Below are positions 8,296 through 17,152 of a stretch of 64,000 bases of DNA, one piece after another. The notes beneath the pieces were generated by a model. The model did not search any database and was not told the DNA's origin. It saw only the letters and a program-made list of their open reading frames with translations. This stretch comes from UMGS1519 sp050951005 (GTDB taxonomy: Bacteria > Actinomycetota > Coriobacteriia > Coriobacteriales > Eggerthellaceae). The position numbers and the translations under genes are program-made. The DNA lies in NCBI GenBank assembly GCA_050951005.1, contig JBMNIP010000005.1:186001-250000 (forward strand), read 5' to 3'. Within the stretch, counting starts at the first letter, position 1, and every line of letters starts with the position of its first letter.

Positions 8296-10008
8296 CTACA
8301 TACTGACAGGACTCGACACGCCGAGGAGTCCCAATGCCTGGGCAAGGTTGATCCTGGTTGCATCGCAGAGCGCCAAACGGGCGCCCTGCAGCTCATCGCC
8401 AACCCCCAGCACATGGCAATTGGTATAGAAGGCATGGAACAAGCTGGCAAGATCCTGCACGTAATGCGTCAATCTGAAAGGCGCGCGATCGCGAGCGGCA
8501 TTCGCCACGAAATCTCCGAAATCTGCCATCTTGTGGAGCAGAGCCATCTCGCTCGGATCCGTGAGCAGCGCTACATCCGGATCGTCGGGAACCACCTGCT
8601 TTGCAATGGCATCGATATCGGCATCGACATCGGATTCCCTGCCCGCAGCCTTCCGCAGGATGGAGCATATGCGGGCATGGGCATATTGCACATAGTAGAC
8701 CGGGTTGCTTGCATCACGCCTCTTCGCTTCCTCGATATCGAAATCGATCGCCTGGTCGGAGGAACGGGACAGCATGAGATACCGGGTGGCGTCGACGCCC
8801 ACCTCGTCGATGAGCTCTTGAAAAGTGACCATCTCCCCAGTCCGCTTTGACATACGGACAGGTTTGCCGTTGCGCAGCAGATTCACCAACTGGCCCAGCA
8901 CGACCTCGAGATCGTCAGGGCGCCCCCAAGCAGCCATCATCGCCTGGCAACGCGCCACATAGCCATGGTGGTCGGCACCCCAGATATCGATGAGGTGGTC
9001 GAAACCGCGGGCGAGCTTGTTGTGATGGTAGGCGCAATCGCTCATGAAATAGGAGTACTCGCCGTTGGTCTTGATTAGGACGCGATCCTTCTCGTCACCG
9101 AATGCCGACGACTTGAACCAGGTCGCTCCCTGTTTCTCATACAGGTAGCCCGCCTCATCGAATGCGGCGAGTGCCCGGTCGATAGCGCTTTTCCCATCGG
9201 GTCCCGGCGTATACAGCTTCCGTTCGGAGAAGAAGGTATCGAAATGATTGCCGAATTCCTCCAAAGTATCCTTCACGTCATCGAGCATGGCCCGGTACCC
9301 GCGCTCGCGGAAGTTCAGTTGCCGTTCTTCGGAATCGGCATCGACCCATTTCGTGCCATCCTTCTCCAGGATGGCCTGCGCGATATCGCGGACATACGTT
9401 CCGCCATAGCATTTATCGGGCATCTCGACGTCCTGGCCGCACAGCTGCAGGTAACGCACCACAATCGAATTTGCGAAAACATCCATCTGCACGCCGTGGT
9501 CGTTGATATAGAACTCCTCGGAAACGTCGTATCCGCAGAATTCCATGATTCGGGCCATTGAATCGCCGAGCGCGGCCCAACGCCCATGGCCCACATGCAT
9601 GGGACCCGTAGGGTTTGCGCTGACATATTCGAGATTGACCTTGTTGTCTGGTCCGGCGATATCGCTGCGCCCGAAATCGGAACGCTCTGCACGCACCTGC
9701 CGCACCACGTCTTGGAAGACCGACGGCTTCAAAGTGAAGTTGATGAAGCCGGGGCCGGCAACTTCCACGTTCTCGATCAGGTCGGTTTCAGAAAGGTTAT
9801 CGATGATTGCAGCAGCGATGTCCCGCGGAGCGCAGTGGGCCAGTTTTGCCGAGCGGAGCGCCACGGTAGAGGCCCAATCGCCGTTCGCCTCGTCTTTTGG
9901 GCGCTCGAGGGCCGGCGCGGGAATCTCGTCCATATTCAAACGACCGCTGGCAACAGCCTGCCGAATGGCCTGCTCGACGATCTCTTCCAACTGTTCGCGA
10001 ATCTGCAT
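8296..10008 (-). CDS. argS: Arginyl-tRNA synthetase
   Basis: 570-aa class I aminoacyl-tRNA synthetase that charges tRNA-Arg with arginine using ATP, in the cytosol. The N-terminal ArgRS additional domain (about residues 1-110) contains VEVAGPGFINF. The HIGH-type signature is NPTGPMHVGHGR near 132, the KMSKS-type loop is PVRMSKRTGE near 375, and the C-terminal DALR anticodon-binding domain ends in ARINLAQALGLLGV (written here ATRINLAQALGLLG). Length matches bacterial ArgRS. It lies 39 bp downstream of argF on the same strand, consistent with one arginine-linked transcript, and is closed by a strong terminator. Confidence 0.96.
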   Translation of the reverse strand: MQIREQLEEIVEQAIRQAVASGRLNMDEIPAPALERPKDEANGDWASTVALRSAKLAHCAPRDIAAAIIDNLSETDLIENVEVAGPGFINFTLKPSVFQDVVRQVRAERSDFGRSDIAGPDNKVNLEYVSANPTGPMHVGHGRWAALGDSMARIMEFCGYDVSEEFYINDHGVQMDVFANSIVVRYLQLCGQDVEMPDKCYGGTYVRDIAQAILEKDGTKWVDADSEERQLNFRERGYRAMLDDVKDTLEEFGNHFDTFFSERKLYTPGPDGKSAIDRALAAFDEAGYLYEKQGATWFKSSAFGDEKDRVLIKTNGEYSYFMSDCAYHHNKLARGFDHLIDIWGADHHGYVARCQAMMAAWGRPDDLEVVLGQLVNLLRNGKPVRMSKRTGEMVTFQELIDEVGVDATRYLMLSRSSDQAIDFDIEEAKRRDASNPVYYVQYAHARICSILRKAAGRESDVDADIDAIAKQVVPDDPDVALLTDPSEMALLHKMADFGDFVANAARDRAPFRLTHYVQDLASLFHAFYTNCHVLGVGDELQGARLALCDATRINLAQALGLLGVSSPVSM

Positions 10009-10047
10009 TGGGCTACTCTTCTCTATTTCCGGGTCCGATTTCGACCG

Positions 10048-11049
10048 TTAGTCCTCTGAAAGCGTGGCATAGATGATAGCTTTGATGCTGTGCATACGGT
10101 TCTCCGCCTCGTCGAAGACGCGGGATTGCGGTGATTCGAAGACCTCGTTCGTCACTTCCATCTCTTTGATGCCGAAATTCTTGGATACCTCAGCCCCCAC
10201 CGCCGTCTTGATATCGTGGAAGGCAGGAAGGCAGTGCATGAAGATGGCATCCTTCTTGGCAAAGGAGAATGCTTTGGAATTCACTTGATACGGCGACAGC
10301 AGCCGGATGCGCAACGACCACAGCTCCGCGGGCTCGCCCATGGAAAGCCAGATGTCGGTATAGATGACATCGGCATCGGTGCAGGCTTCCTCGACGCTCT
10401 GGGTGCAGGTAACGGAACCGCCGCTTTCAAGGGCGATCTCAGTGCAGGTGCGAACCAGTTCGGCCTCGGGCATCTGCTCGGTAGGCCCGCAGGCGACGAA
10501 GTGCATGCCGAGCTTGGCACAGGTGACCATCAGCGAGTTGGCAACGTTGTTGCGGGCGTCCCCCATGAAGACGAACTTAAGCCCCTTGAAACCCTGGGGG
10601 AAATTCTCCTTGACGGTCATCATATCGGCAATCATCTGCGTGGGATGGGACTCGTTGGTCAGCCCGTTCCAAACCGGCACACGCGAGTAGTCGGCAAGTT
10701 CCTGAACGATTTCCTGTCCGAAACCCCGATACTCGATGCCGTCGAACATCCGGGACAGAACCCGGGCCGTGTCGGCGATGCTCTCCTTGGTACCCATCTG
10801 GGAGCTTCCGGCATCGAGGCAAGTCACTCCCATACCCAGATCATGGCCGGCGACCTCGAAGGCGCTCCGGGTACGCGTGGAGGTTTTCTCAAAGAGCAGC
10901 ACGATATTGCGCCCCTCGAGATACCGATGGGCTACCCGGTCCTTCTTGAGCTGTTTGAACTTCAAACCCATATCGATAAGCTGCTCGATTTCCCGTTGGG
11001 AGAAATCGAGCATTTTAAGATAGTCGCGCCCACCGAGTCCGATAGCCAT
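10048..11049 (-). CDS. argF: Ornithine carbamoyltransferase
   Basis: 333-aa enzyme interconverting ornithine plus carbamoyl phosphate with citrulline plus phosphate. The carbamoyl-phosphate loop STRTR is at about 57-61, HPTQ near 135 follows NESHPTQMIAD, and the ornithine-binding HCLPAF motif is near the C-terminus. It could act anabolically (ArgF) or in the arginine deiminase pathway (ArcB). Sequence alone does not separate these, and no arcA or arcC is in the window. Adjacent argS argues only for a link to arginine. The start ATG follows AGAAGGAG. Confidence 0.94.
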   Translation of the reverse strand: MAIGLGGRDYLKMLDFSQREIEQLIDMGLKFKQLKKDRVAHRYLEGRNIVLLFEKTSTRTRSAFEVAGHDLGMGVTCLDAGSSQMGTKESIADTARVLSRMFDGIEYRGFGQEIVQELADYSRVPVWNGLTNESHPTQMIADMMTVKENFPQGFKGLKFVFMGDARNNVANSLMVTCAKLGMHFVACGPTEQMPEAELVRTCTEIALESGGSVTCTQSVEEACTDADVIYTDIWLSMGEPAELWSLRIRLLSPYQVNSKAFSFAKKDAIFMHCLPAFHDIKTAVGAEVSKNFGIKEMEVTNEVFESPQSRVFDEAENRMHSIKAIIYATLSED

Positions 11050-11127
11050 ACGCCGCTGCTCCTTCTAATCTGGTTTCTGGAGAGAACTATATTACGCCAT
11101 TGCAGAGAACTTGCCTGCGACGTTGTT

Positions 11128-11682
11128 CTATGCTTCGAATTCCTTCACGAAATGGGCGATGAGGGCAGCCGATGTGGGAGTGCACTGCTCCCCTTCGACC
11201 GTCTGAGCGCACGTTGGGATCCCGCGGGCAAGGATGGCCGCAGTTGCCGGTGCAGGGATATCCAGCAGGCCATGGGCGCAGCGCACCTTCCCGCTCCCCG
11301 TCTGAACCGGTGTGGCGACTATCCTCACAGGGGAAAGCTCATGAACCGCCAGACATACGGCAATCACATTCCGAACCGCCTCGGCATCCCCCACTTCGTG
11401 GAAATGGGTCTGGTCCACCGGTACCCCATGCACCGCTGCTTCCGCCTCGGCAAGGATATGGTAGACCGCCCGGGCATCGGCACGCACCTCCGCTGGCAAA
11501 CCGGTACCCTCGATGGCGTCTTCCACCTCAGCGAGCCGGTGGTAATGTTCGGCCGACAAGTTTGTCCGGGACATCTGCGACTCAACCGAATCGCGCTGTG
11601 CGGCATCGAGCTCGTCCATCAGCACCGAAAGCAGGTACTGTCGCGTCGCCGTTTTGGACAAATTGATATGCAGCGTGTACAT
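11128..11682 (-). CDS. LarC-like protein, N-terminal-half only (DUF111 family)
   Basis: 184-aa protein resembling the first half of LarC, the CTP-dependent protein that inserts nickel during synthesis of the lactate racemase pincer cofactor. Recognisable blocks are THFHEVGDAEAVRN (metal-binding His and Glu), CAHGLLDIPAPAT and EQCTPTSAALI. Full LarC is about 400 aa, or is made as LarC1/LarC2 by frameshifting in some bacteria; no second half follows here. The typical N-terminal GGISGDM block is missing, replaced by a different sequence. No larA, larB or larE is nearby, so a LarC role is doubtful. It lies 18 bp after the M13 peptidase stop, probably in one transcript. Confidence 0.7.
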   Translation of the reverse strand: MYTLHINLSKTATRQYLLSVLMDELDAAQRDSVESQMSRTNLSAEHYHRLAEVEDAIEGTGLPAEVRADARAVYHILAEAEAAVHGVPVDQTHFHEVGDAEAVRNVIAVCLAVHELSPVRIVATPVQTGSGKVRCAHGLLDIPAPATAAILARGIPTCAQTVEGEQCTPTSAALIAHFVKEFEA

Positions 11683-11700
11683 AACGGCTCTGCTCCTCTC

Positions 11701-13689
11701 CTACCAGACGCTCAAGCGTGCCTCGGGCGCAAGGTACATGCCATCCTGCGGCTGAACATCGAAAGCCGAATAGAATTCGTCCAGCTGCTGAACGGTTCCG
11801 TTCGTACGCAGGTGCGCGGGAGCATGGACATCGTTTATCAGCAGATACTCGGCCATCTGCTGCGACTCGATCATACGCCAATCGCGTGCATATGCACGGT
11901 ACATCCGGGCGAAATCGAAACCGGGAATGGAATGGGCGATCTGGGTCATGCAGGCCATACCGCCCAAATCGGCCACGATCTCTCCGACGCACAGATCCCC
12001 ATCGACATTCAAGCCGGGAAGCACCTCGATGTTGTTCCAGTAGTCCGCAACCCGATCCGTCCGTTCCTTGAAGGCGGCTCGGTCCTCATCAGTCCACCAG
12101 CTGTTCCCGAGATTGCCATCCCGGTCGTAGAGGCTCCCGTTCTTGTCGAAGGCGTGCGTGATCTCATGGCCGATCACCATGCCGATACCGCCCATATTGT
12201 CCTCGACGGATGCTTGCGGATTGTAGAATACGCCTCCCAGGATGCCGGCAAGTATATTGATGGAGTTGTCCGTCGGCAAGTAATAGGCATTCACCGCATG
12301 GGGGCTCATAAGCCACTCTTCACGGTCGACCGGTTGGTTCACTTTGGCAGCCGCCCGTCGATATTCGAAATCCTCGATGGCAAGATACTGGTCGACAAGC
12401 GACGTGCCGTCGTCGATGTCAAGCACACCATAATCCGGCCAGCTGGTAGGGTACCCTACGCGTACCGTCAACGCATCGAGCTTCTCGACGGCTTTCTCGC
12501 GCGTTTGTTGGGAAAGCCACTTGGCATGCGACAGACGGTCACGATAGGTGTCCACAACCTGGTCGATCAGATGCTCGACATCCGCTTTGGTCTCAGGCGC
12601 AAGGAAACGGTCCACGTACACGCGCCCTACTGCCATCCCCAGCAACGCATTGACGGTATCGTAGGCCTTGCGCTCGAGCGGCATCGACCCCACACTGCCG
12701 ATGCGCTCGTTGCTCCATTGTTCGGTGCGGTCGTAGGTTTCCCGGTCAAGGAACCCGGAGAAGGAAAGCAGCGTCCGGATAGTCATCCATGCCTTGAATT
12801 GCTCAAGTCGGGTCGGCTGGTACAGGTTTGCAATGGCTTCAAGCCATTCGGGCTCCCCCAGTATGAAGCGCCTCGAGGCAGCCAGGCCCTGCGCCTGCAA
12901 GATGCCCGCTATCGGATAGGCACCGGCCGCTTCGGTCAGCTGAGCCAGGGTTCGGACGTTGTAGGTGATCTCCTCGAAGTCGTCACGCGCTTGATCGGCG
13001 GCTCCCAGGCAATGGGATGCGACGGCCGTCTCGAGCTCGAACATATCGGCAACCATCTGATTTGCAGAGGAAGGGGAAAATCCCGCACGTTCGAGCAGCC
13101 AGGCGAAGAAGGAATCATTAGCCGCTTTCATGCGCTTGCCTTGGTCTGTGATGTGCCGGTATTCATCCGCATCCACCAGCGATAAGCTCGAACGGTCCAG
13201 GTAGACGACGTTGTTGAGGCTATCCTTCTTGTCGGCGAAGGTCTCGGTCGAACAGAAAACCGTCGTGAACAGGTAGGCGTTATCGGAAAGCAGCGCGGTC
13301 AAGTCCTCAAGGCTTCCCACCGCGTTGATCCGTTCGACGTAGGGCATCACCGGATCGAATCCGAGTGCATCGCGCGCATCCATATCGAGCAAGCTGCGGT
13401 ACAGGCGTTGGACAATCCGTGCTTCCGTCGGGGCATTCGTCGACGAAACCAGGTCTGGATCGGAAAGCAGGGACTTCACCTGGCCCTCCACTTCGCGCAT
13501 ACGCTCCCAGAACGAGGACTCGCTCGAATTTCCCGGCTGAATCTTTGCGGATGACAGCCAATTGGCGTTGACCGCAGTATGGAAATCGTCCTGTTCGCGA
13601 TAGACCGCCTGGGAATCGAAATGGCCAACTATGTCCGCGTTGACCCACTTCGTACCGTTCAGTGGACGGTGCCTCTTATCCTGCCTCAT
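11701..13689 (-). CDS. M13 (PepO/neprilysin-type) zinc metallopeptidase
   Basis: 662-aa oligopeptidase that cleaves short peptides. Zinc ligands and catalytic Glu are in GHEITHAFD (His508, Glu509, His512), and the third ligand is in GEIVADLGG (Glu570, with Asp574). Upstream is the substrate-binding NAYYLPTDNSINILAG region, NAYY at about 467. Length is typical for bacterial PepO. There is no signal peptide, so it is probably cytosolic. The frame stays open another 218 codons upstream, but that part is a shadow of the ABC ATPase gene. The ATG at 13689 starts the M13-like sequence just after the ABC operon terminator. It probably supplies amino acids from imported peptides. Confidence 0.92.
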   Translation of the reverse strand: MRQDKRHRPLNGTKWVNADIVGHFDSQAVYREQDDFHTAVNANWLSSAKIQPGNSSESSFWERMREVEGQVKSLLSDPDLVSSTNAPTEARIVQRLYRSLLDMDARDALGFDPVMPYVERINAVGSLEDLTALLSDNAYLFTTVFCSTETFADKKDSLNNVVYLDRSSLSLVDADEYRHITDQGKRMKAANDSFFAWLLERAGFSPSSANQMVADMFELETAVASHCLGAADQARDDFEEITYNVRTLAQLTEAAGAYPIAGILQAQGLAASRRFILGEPEWLEAIANLYQPTRLEQFKAWMTIRTLLSFSGFLDRETYDRTEQWSNERIGSVGSMPLERKAYDTVNALLGMAVGRVYVDRFLAPETKADVEHLIDQVVDTYRDRLSHAKWLSQQTREKAVEKLDALTVRVGYPTSWPDYGVLDIDDGTSLVDQYLAIEDFEYRRAAAKVNQPVDREEWLMSPHAVNAYYLPTDNSINILAGILGGVFYNPQASVEDNMGGIGMVIGHEITHAFDKNGSLYDRDGNLGNSWWTDEDRAAFKERTDRVADYWNNIEVLPGLNVDGDLCVGEIVADLGGMACMTQIAHSIPGFDFARMYRAYARDWRMIESQQMAEYLLINDVHAPAHLRTNGTVQQLDEFYSAFDVQPQDGMYLAPEARLSVW

Positions 13690-13710
13690 ATCTACCCTGT
13701 TCCTTTCGGA

Positions 13711-13752
13711 TAAAAGAGAACGGCCCCGCACATAGCGCGTGTTCCGGAGCCG
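13711..13752 (-). terminator. Terminator of the amino-acid ABC transporter operon
   Basis: Minus-strand stem CGGCTCC (13752-13746) with GGGGCCG (13727-13721), an inner CAC/GTG pairing, then TTCTCTTTT. It lies 75 bp after the ATPase stop. The rest of 13690-13826 shows no gene. Confidence 0.7.
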
Positions 13753-13826
13753 GATGCCGACCTGCATGCCCTTCGCGCTTGGTAAACACGAGAACGCCCC
13801 GAAAAGCGCCCTGGATAGCAGAGCCC

Positions 13827-14645
13827 CTAACGGATATGCCCGAGGAAGTCCTTTGTGCGGTTGTGCTGGGGATGGTCGAACACATCGGTGGGAGACCCCT
13901 GCTCCACGATAACACCGCCGTCCATGAACACCACCCGATCGGCAACATCCCGAGCAAATCCCATCTCGTGCGTAACGACAATCATGGTCATCCCGCCACG
14001 CGCAAGGTCCTTCATCACGCCGAGCACGTCCCGTACCAGTTCGGGATCGAGGGCGCTTGTCGCCTCGTCGAAAAGCATGACATGAGGATTCATGGCAAGC
14101 GCCCGGGCAATGGCAACGCGTTGCTGCTGACCGCCGGAAAGTTGGCTCGGCTTGTAATCGATGCGTTCGCCCAAGCCCACTTTCTTCAGCTGCTCGACGG
14201 CTATACGCTCCGACTCCTCCTTCGAGCGTTTCAACACTTTCTGCTGGGCCAGCATCACATTGCCCTTCGCCGTCAGATGCGGGAAGAGGTTGAAGCTCTG
14301 GAATACCATGCCGACCTTCGTGCGTACCGCATTCAAGTCGCATTTCGGATCCGTGATCTCAGTATTCTCGAAGAAGATCTTCCCGCTGGTAGGCTCTTCG
14401 AGGCGGTTGATGCAGCGAAGCATAGTGGACTTACCGGAGCCTGATGGCCCCAAGATAACCACGACCTCGCCCTTGTCCACCTCTAGGCTGACGCCCTTGA
14501 GAACCTGGAGGTCTCCATAGCTCTTGTGCAGATCGATGATCTTGATGATAGGCTCGGATCCAACCGTTGCATCCGTATGCTCGGCGGTGTTGTTCGTCGC
14601 GTTGTCCATGGCGCCATCCTCATGTTCGCATTCGGTTCCGGTCAT
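13827..14645 (-). CDS. Polar amino-acid ABC transporter, ATP-binding subunit
   Basis: 272-aa ATPase of the GlnQ/HisP/ArtP class that powers uptake of an amino acid. Walker A is GPSGSGKST (about residue 70), the signature LSGGQQQRVAIARAL near 165 and Walker B VMLFDEATSALDPE follow in the usual order, and the switch His is in VTHEMGFA. A nonconserved tail of about 30 residues precedes the domain. The ATG overlaps the permease stop by 4 nt (ATGA). The substrate cannot be read from the ATPase. Confidence 0.93.
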   Translation of the reverse strand: MTGTECEHEDGAMDNATNNTAEHTDATVGSEPIIKIIDLHKSYGDLQVLKGVSLEVDKGEVVVILGPSGSGKSTMLRCINRLEEPTSGKIFFENTEITDPKCDLNAVRTKVGMVFQSFNLFPHLTAKGNVMLAQQKVLKRSKEESERIAVEQLKKVGLGERIDYKPSQLSGGQQQRVAIARALAMNPHVMLFDEATSALDPELVRDVLGVMKDLARGGMTMIVVTHEMGFARDVADRVVFMDGGVIVEQGSPTDVFDHPQHNRTKDFLGHIR

Positions 14646-16006
14646 TCGGCATTCGCCTCCGCAGGGGGCACGAAGGCCCTGTCTTTGCCCCGCTTCTTCT
14701 TCGGCGTACTCGTGCCCGAATCGTTGCTCGCCAGCTTCCGCTCCAGATTGCCGACGACTTTAGCCAGCGGCAGCGTGATTATCAGGTAGAAGCATGCGGC
14801 AACGATATACGGCGTAATCGATCCGGTATTCGCAACGATGGTCTTCGCGTACATGACGACTTCCATCACTCCGACGGCAGCGAGCATCGAGGTGTCCTTG
14901 TACAGGAGGATGAACTCGTTGGTCATGGTGGGGATTATCCGACGCACCGTTTGGGGAATGATGACGTAGAACATCGTCTGAGCACCGTTCATACCCAAGG
15001 ATCGGGAAGCCTCGAACTGTCCCTTCGGAATCGACTGGATACCTGCACGGATAATCTCGCACTGATAGGCACAGGAATTCATAGCCAGGACGATAACGCC
15101 CAGTGGGAAGGAGTCGATCTCGATGCCCGCCAACGGCAATCCGAAGAACGCGATATAGATTTGGAGGAACAGCGGAGTACCGCGCACCACGTTGACGTAG
15201 ACACTCGCGATCCCGCGCAGAACCGCAATCTTGGACATGCGCATAAGCGAAAGCAGCAAACCGAGCGGGATGGCAAGTGGAAACGACACGGCAACGATTG
15301 CCAAGGCCATGAAGAAACCGTTGAGCACGACCGGGAAGCTGGTGACAAGAAGGGTCGGGTCGAAGAACAGGTGCAGGAACTTGTTCGAATTCCAAGCCTG
15401 TACCCACCCCTGCTGTGCCAGGTTATCAGAAAGGCTCTGGGCGGGGTCGATGCGGGTGACCTTGATGGAAGGGATGCCGTCAATCGCCTTCGTCTCTCCA
15501 TCGGAAAGCGTGTAGGTCCCGCTCAGGTTCATGTCACCGCCCTCAGACGGGAAGAACACACCGTAGACTTCTAGACGCAGATAGCTTCCCTTGGGAGCCG
15601 CTGTTCCGAAATCGACATTGAGCGTCTCGCCATCTGCCGAGGCGGATGCGTTAACGGTATTTCGCGTCATGCGATCGGCACCCGTCAAGGCAGTGACACG
15701 CGTATCTTCGGTGCTGAAGGTCGTGCCATCGGGAAAGGTGAGCGATAGCCCTTTGACTGACTCACTCGACGCCGCCTGCACCTCCAACGTCACACGTGTC
15801 TCGGTACCGCCGAGAACGTCGTTGCTGTTGTCGTCGGCATTGGCACGGGCCGTGCATTTCTCCACCTCCATAGCCTCTGCCGACTGCGGCATGGTTGCCA
15901 CCAAGCCGCCGACGACCAGCAGCAAGGCGAGAAGAAGGTCGAACGCACGGGGAATGACGCACTTGACTTTTGTTTGCATGATACAGGCTCGTTCCTTATC
16001 TAACAT
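14642..16006 (-). CDS. Amino-acid ABC transporter permease with extra extracytoplasmic N-terminal domain
   Basis: 454-aa permease, roughly twice the normal size of a HisM/GlnP subunit. Residues 18-45 form a hydrophobic segment ending in a signal-peptidase-like AEA stretch. Residues about 46-205 are soluble, rich in Thr, Ser, Asp and Val, and look beta-stranded. Residues 215-425 are the permease domain with the EAA loop FEASRSLGMNGAQTM. The extra domain does not resemble the type II substrate-binding domain fused to GlnP in lactic acid bacteria; its fold is unknown. A separate binding protein precedes it. ATG 16006 has a strong GGGGAGGGGG site buried in a hairpin. ATG 15979 is a possible alternative. 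Confidence 0.88.
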   Translation of the reverse strand: MLDKERACIMQTKVKCVIPRAFDLLLALLLVVGGLVATMPQSAEAMEVEKCTARANADDNSNDVLGGTETRVTLEVQAASSESVKGLSLTFPDGTTFSTEDTRVTALTGADRMTRNTVNASASADGETLNVDFGTAAPKGSYLRLEVYGVFFPSEGGDMNLSGTYTLSDGETKAIDGIPSIKVTRIDPAQSLSDNLAQQGWVQAWNSNKFLHLFFDPTLLVTSFPVVLNGFFMALAIVAVSFPLAIPLGLLLSLMRMSKIAVLRGIASVYVNVVRGTPLFLQIYIAFFGLPLAGIEIDSFPLGVIVLAMNSCAYQCEIIRAGIQSIPKGQFEASRSLGMNGAQTMFYVIIPQTVRRIIPTMTNEFILLYKDTSMLAAVGVMEVVMYAKTIVANTGSITPYIVAACFYLIITLPLAKVVGNLERKLASNDSGTSTPKKKRGKDRAFVPPAEANAE

Positions 16007-16011
16007 ACAAG

Positions 16012-16039
16012 CCCCCTCCCCGCCATTGCGGGAAGGGGG
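16012..16039 (-). promoter_or_regulatory. Hairpin covering the permease ribosome-binding site
   Basis: The mRNA pairs CCCCCTTCCCGC (16039-16028) with GCGGGGAGGGGG (16023-16012) over 12 bp, with a 4-nt loop. The downstream arm is the purine-rich Shine-Dalgarno of the permease ATG at 16006. It may lower permease translation relative to the binding protein, or partly terminate transcription. Confidence 0.65.
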
Positions 16040-16087
16040 ATACCGACCGCAACCCTGCCAGAAGCAACGACAGCTGCGGATACCGGT

Positions 16088-16909
16088 CTAACCGAAGTAC
16101 TTGTTGACCAGTTTGTCGATGGTACCGTCGTCCTTGAGCTCCTGGAGGGCACCGTTGATGGCCTCAGTGAGTTTCGGGTTATCCTTGGACACGACCATCG
16201 CATATTCCTCACCAGTGGCGTCTGCCTTGACGATCTGGGCATCCTTGTAGGAGCTCTTAACCATCTTGGCAGCAACCGCATTGTTGATGCACACGGCATC
16301 GGCCTTGCCCGCCTGCATAGCGGCAAAGCAGTCGGTGGCGTTGCCGTACGAAGAGACCTTCGCTTTCGGGAAGTTCTCCTTCGCGTAATCCTCGCCGGTT
16401 GAACCGCTCTGCGCGGCGATGATCATGCCGGACTTGTTTAGCGCCTTGTCGACATTTGCCTTGGTGACCTTGCCGTTCTTCATTGCTACAACCGCCTGGT
16501 CGTCAACATAATACGAATCGGTGAAGTCGATCTGCTTCTCGCGCTCGGGATCGACCGAGAAGCCGGAGCATCCGACATCGCACTGCCCACCGGCGGCGAC
16601 GGCCGGGATGATGCCGTCGAACTGAATGGTAGTGGGCTCGAATTTAAGGCCGAGTTTCTTGGCAACCGCCTTGGAGAGATCCATGTCGAAGCCAACATAC
16701 TTGCCGTTCTCCAGATTCTCGAACGGCGGATAATCGGGCGAGGTGCCCACGGTCAGCGTTCCCTCCTTGACAAGCGTATAGCTGTCATCGGAAGAAGCCG
16801 ATGCATTGCTGGAAGACGAGCTCGAAGAATTCGACGAGCAGCCTGCCAGCGCCAAAGCTGCGGCGAATACGCCGCAGATGACAACGAGAAGCCATTTCTT
16901 TGATTTCAT
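16088..16909 (-). CDS. Amino-acid ABC transporter substrate-binding lipoprotein
   Basis: 273-aa solute-binding protein of the polar amino-acid family (SBP_bac_3). It has a lipoprotein signal with lipobox ALAGC near residue 24, then a Ser/Asn linker. The mature fold begins TLTVGTSPDYPPFE and includes VGFDMDLSKAVAKKLG and CDVGCSGFSVDPEREKQIDF, the ligand-binding family motifs. It would be anchored outside the membrane and deliver the amino acid to the permease. ATG 16909 is chosen over TTG 16915 because GGAGGG is well spaced only for the ATG. It is the first gene of the transporter operon. Confidence 0.93.
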   Translation of the reverse strand: MKSKKWLLVVICGVFAAALALAGCSSNSSSSSSSNASASSDDSYTLVKEGTLTVGTSPDYPPFENLENGKYVGFDMDLSKAVAKKLGLKFEPTTIQFDGIIPAVAAGGQCDVGCSGFSVDPEREKQIDFTDSYYVDDQAVVAMKNGKVTKANVDKALNKSGMIIAAQSGSTGEDYAKENFPKAKVSSYGNATDCFAAMQAGKADAVCINNAVAAKMVKSSYKDAQIVKADATGEEYAMVVSKDNPKLTEAINGALQELKDDGTIDKLVNKYFG

Positions 16910-16948
16910 TACCAATCCCTCCTACATGCTTCTAAAGTAAGCGGGGGT

Positions 16949-16970
16949 TATTATATCCATCTGAATATTC
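16949..16970 (-). promoter_or_regulatory. -10 element and short palindrome before the binding-protein gene
   Basis: Perfect TATAAT on the minus strand (16954-16949), about 40 bp before the ATG. The 10-bp palindrome TGAATATTCA (16961-16970) lies just upstream, in the would-be spacer. No good -35 is visible, so an activator or the palindrome may matter. Confidence 0.45.
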
Positions 16971-17152
16971 ATTTTCTATACAAATCGGACATCTCAGCAG
17001 AAAAGCGGGCGCATCATGCCGGCCGAATGGATGGCAGGAACCCGTTGCGGCCGAAAACGTTCTCGTAGGTATCAGAATCCACCTCGTGTTCGAGGAAGTA
17101 CGGCAAGCCGAACCAGACGCAGGGGATAATGAACGGAAGAGGCACGCGTGCC

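Noticed and set aside
10216..13185. 989-codon open frame on the plus strand opposite argF, LarC-like and M13 genes
   Set aside because: It is antisense to three well-supported genes, has no recognisable domain, and such frames arise from strong third-base GC bias.
13690..14343. 218-codon upstream extension of the M13 peptidase frame
   Set aside because: It overlaps the ABC ATPase gene and crosses a terminator; M13-like sequence starts only at 13689.
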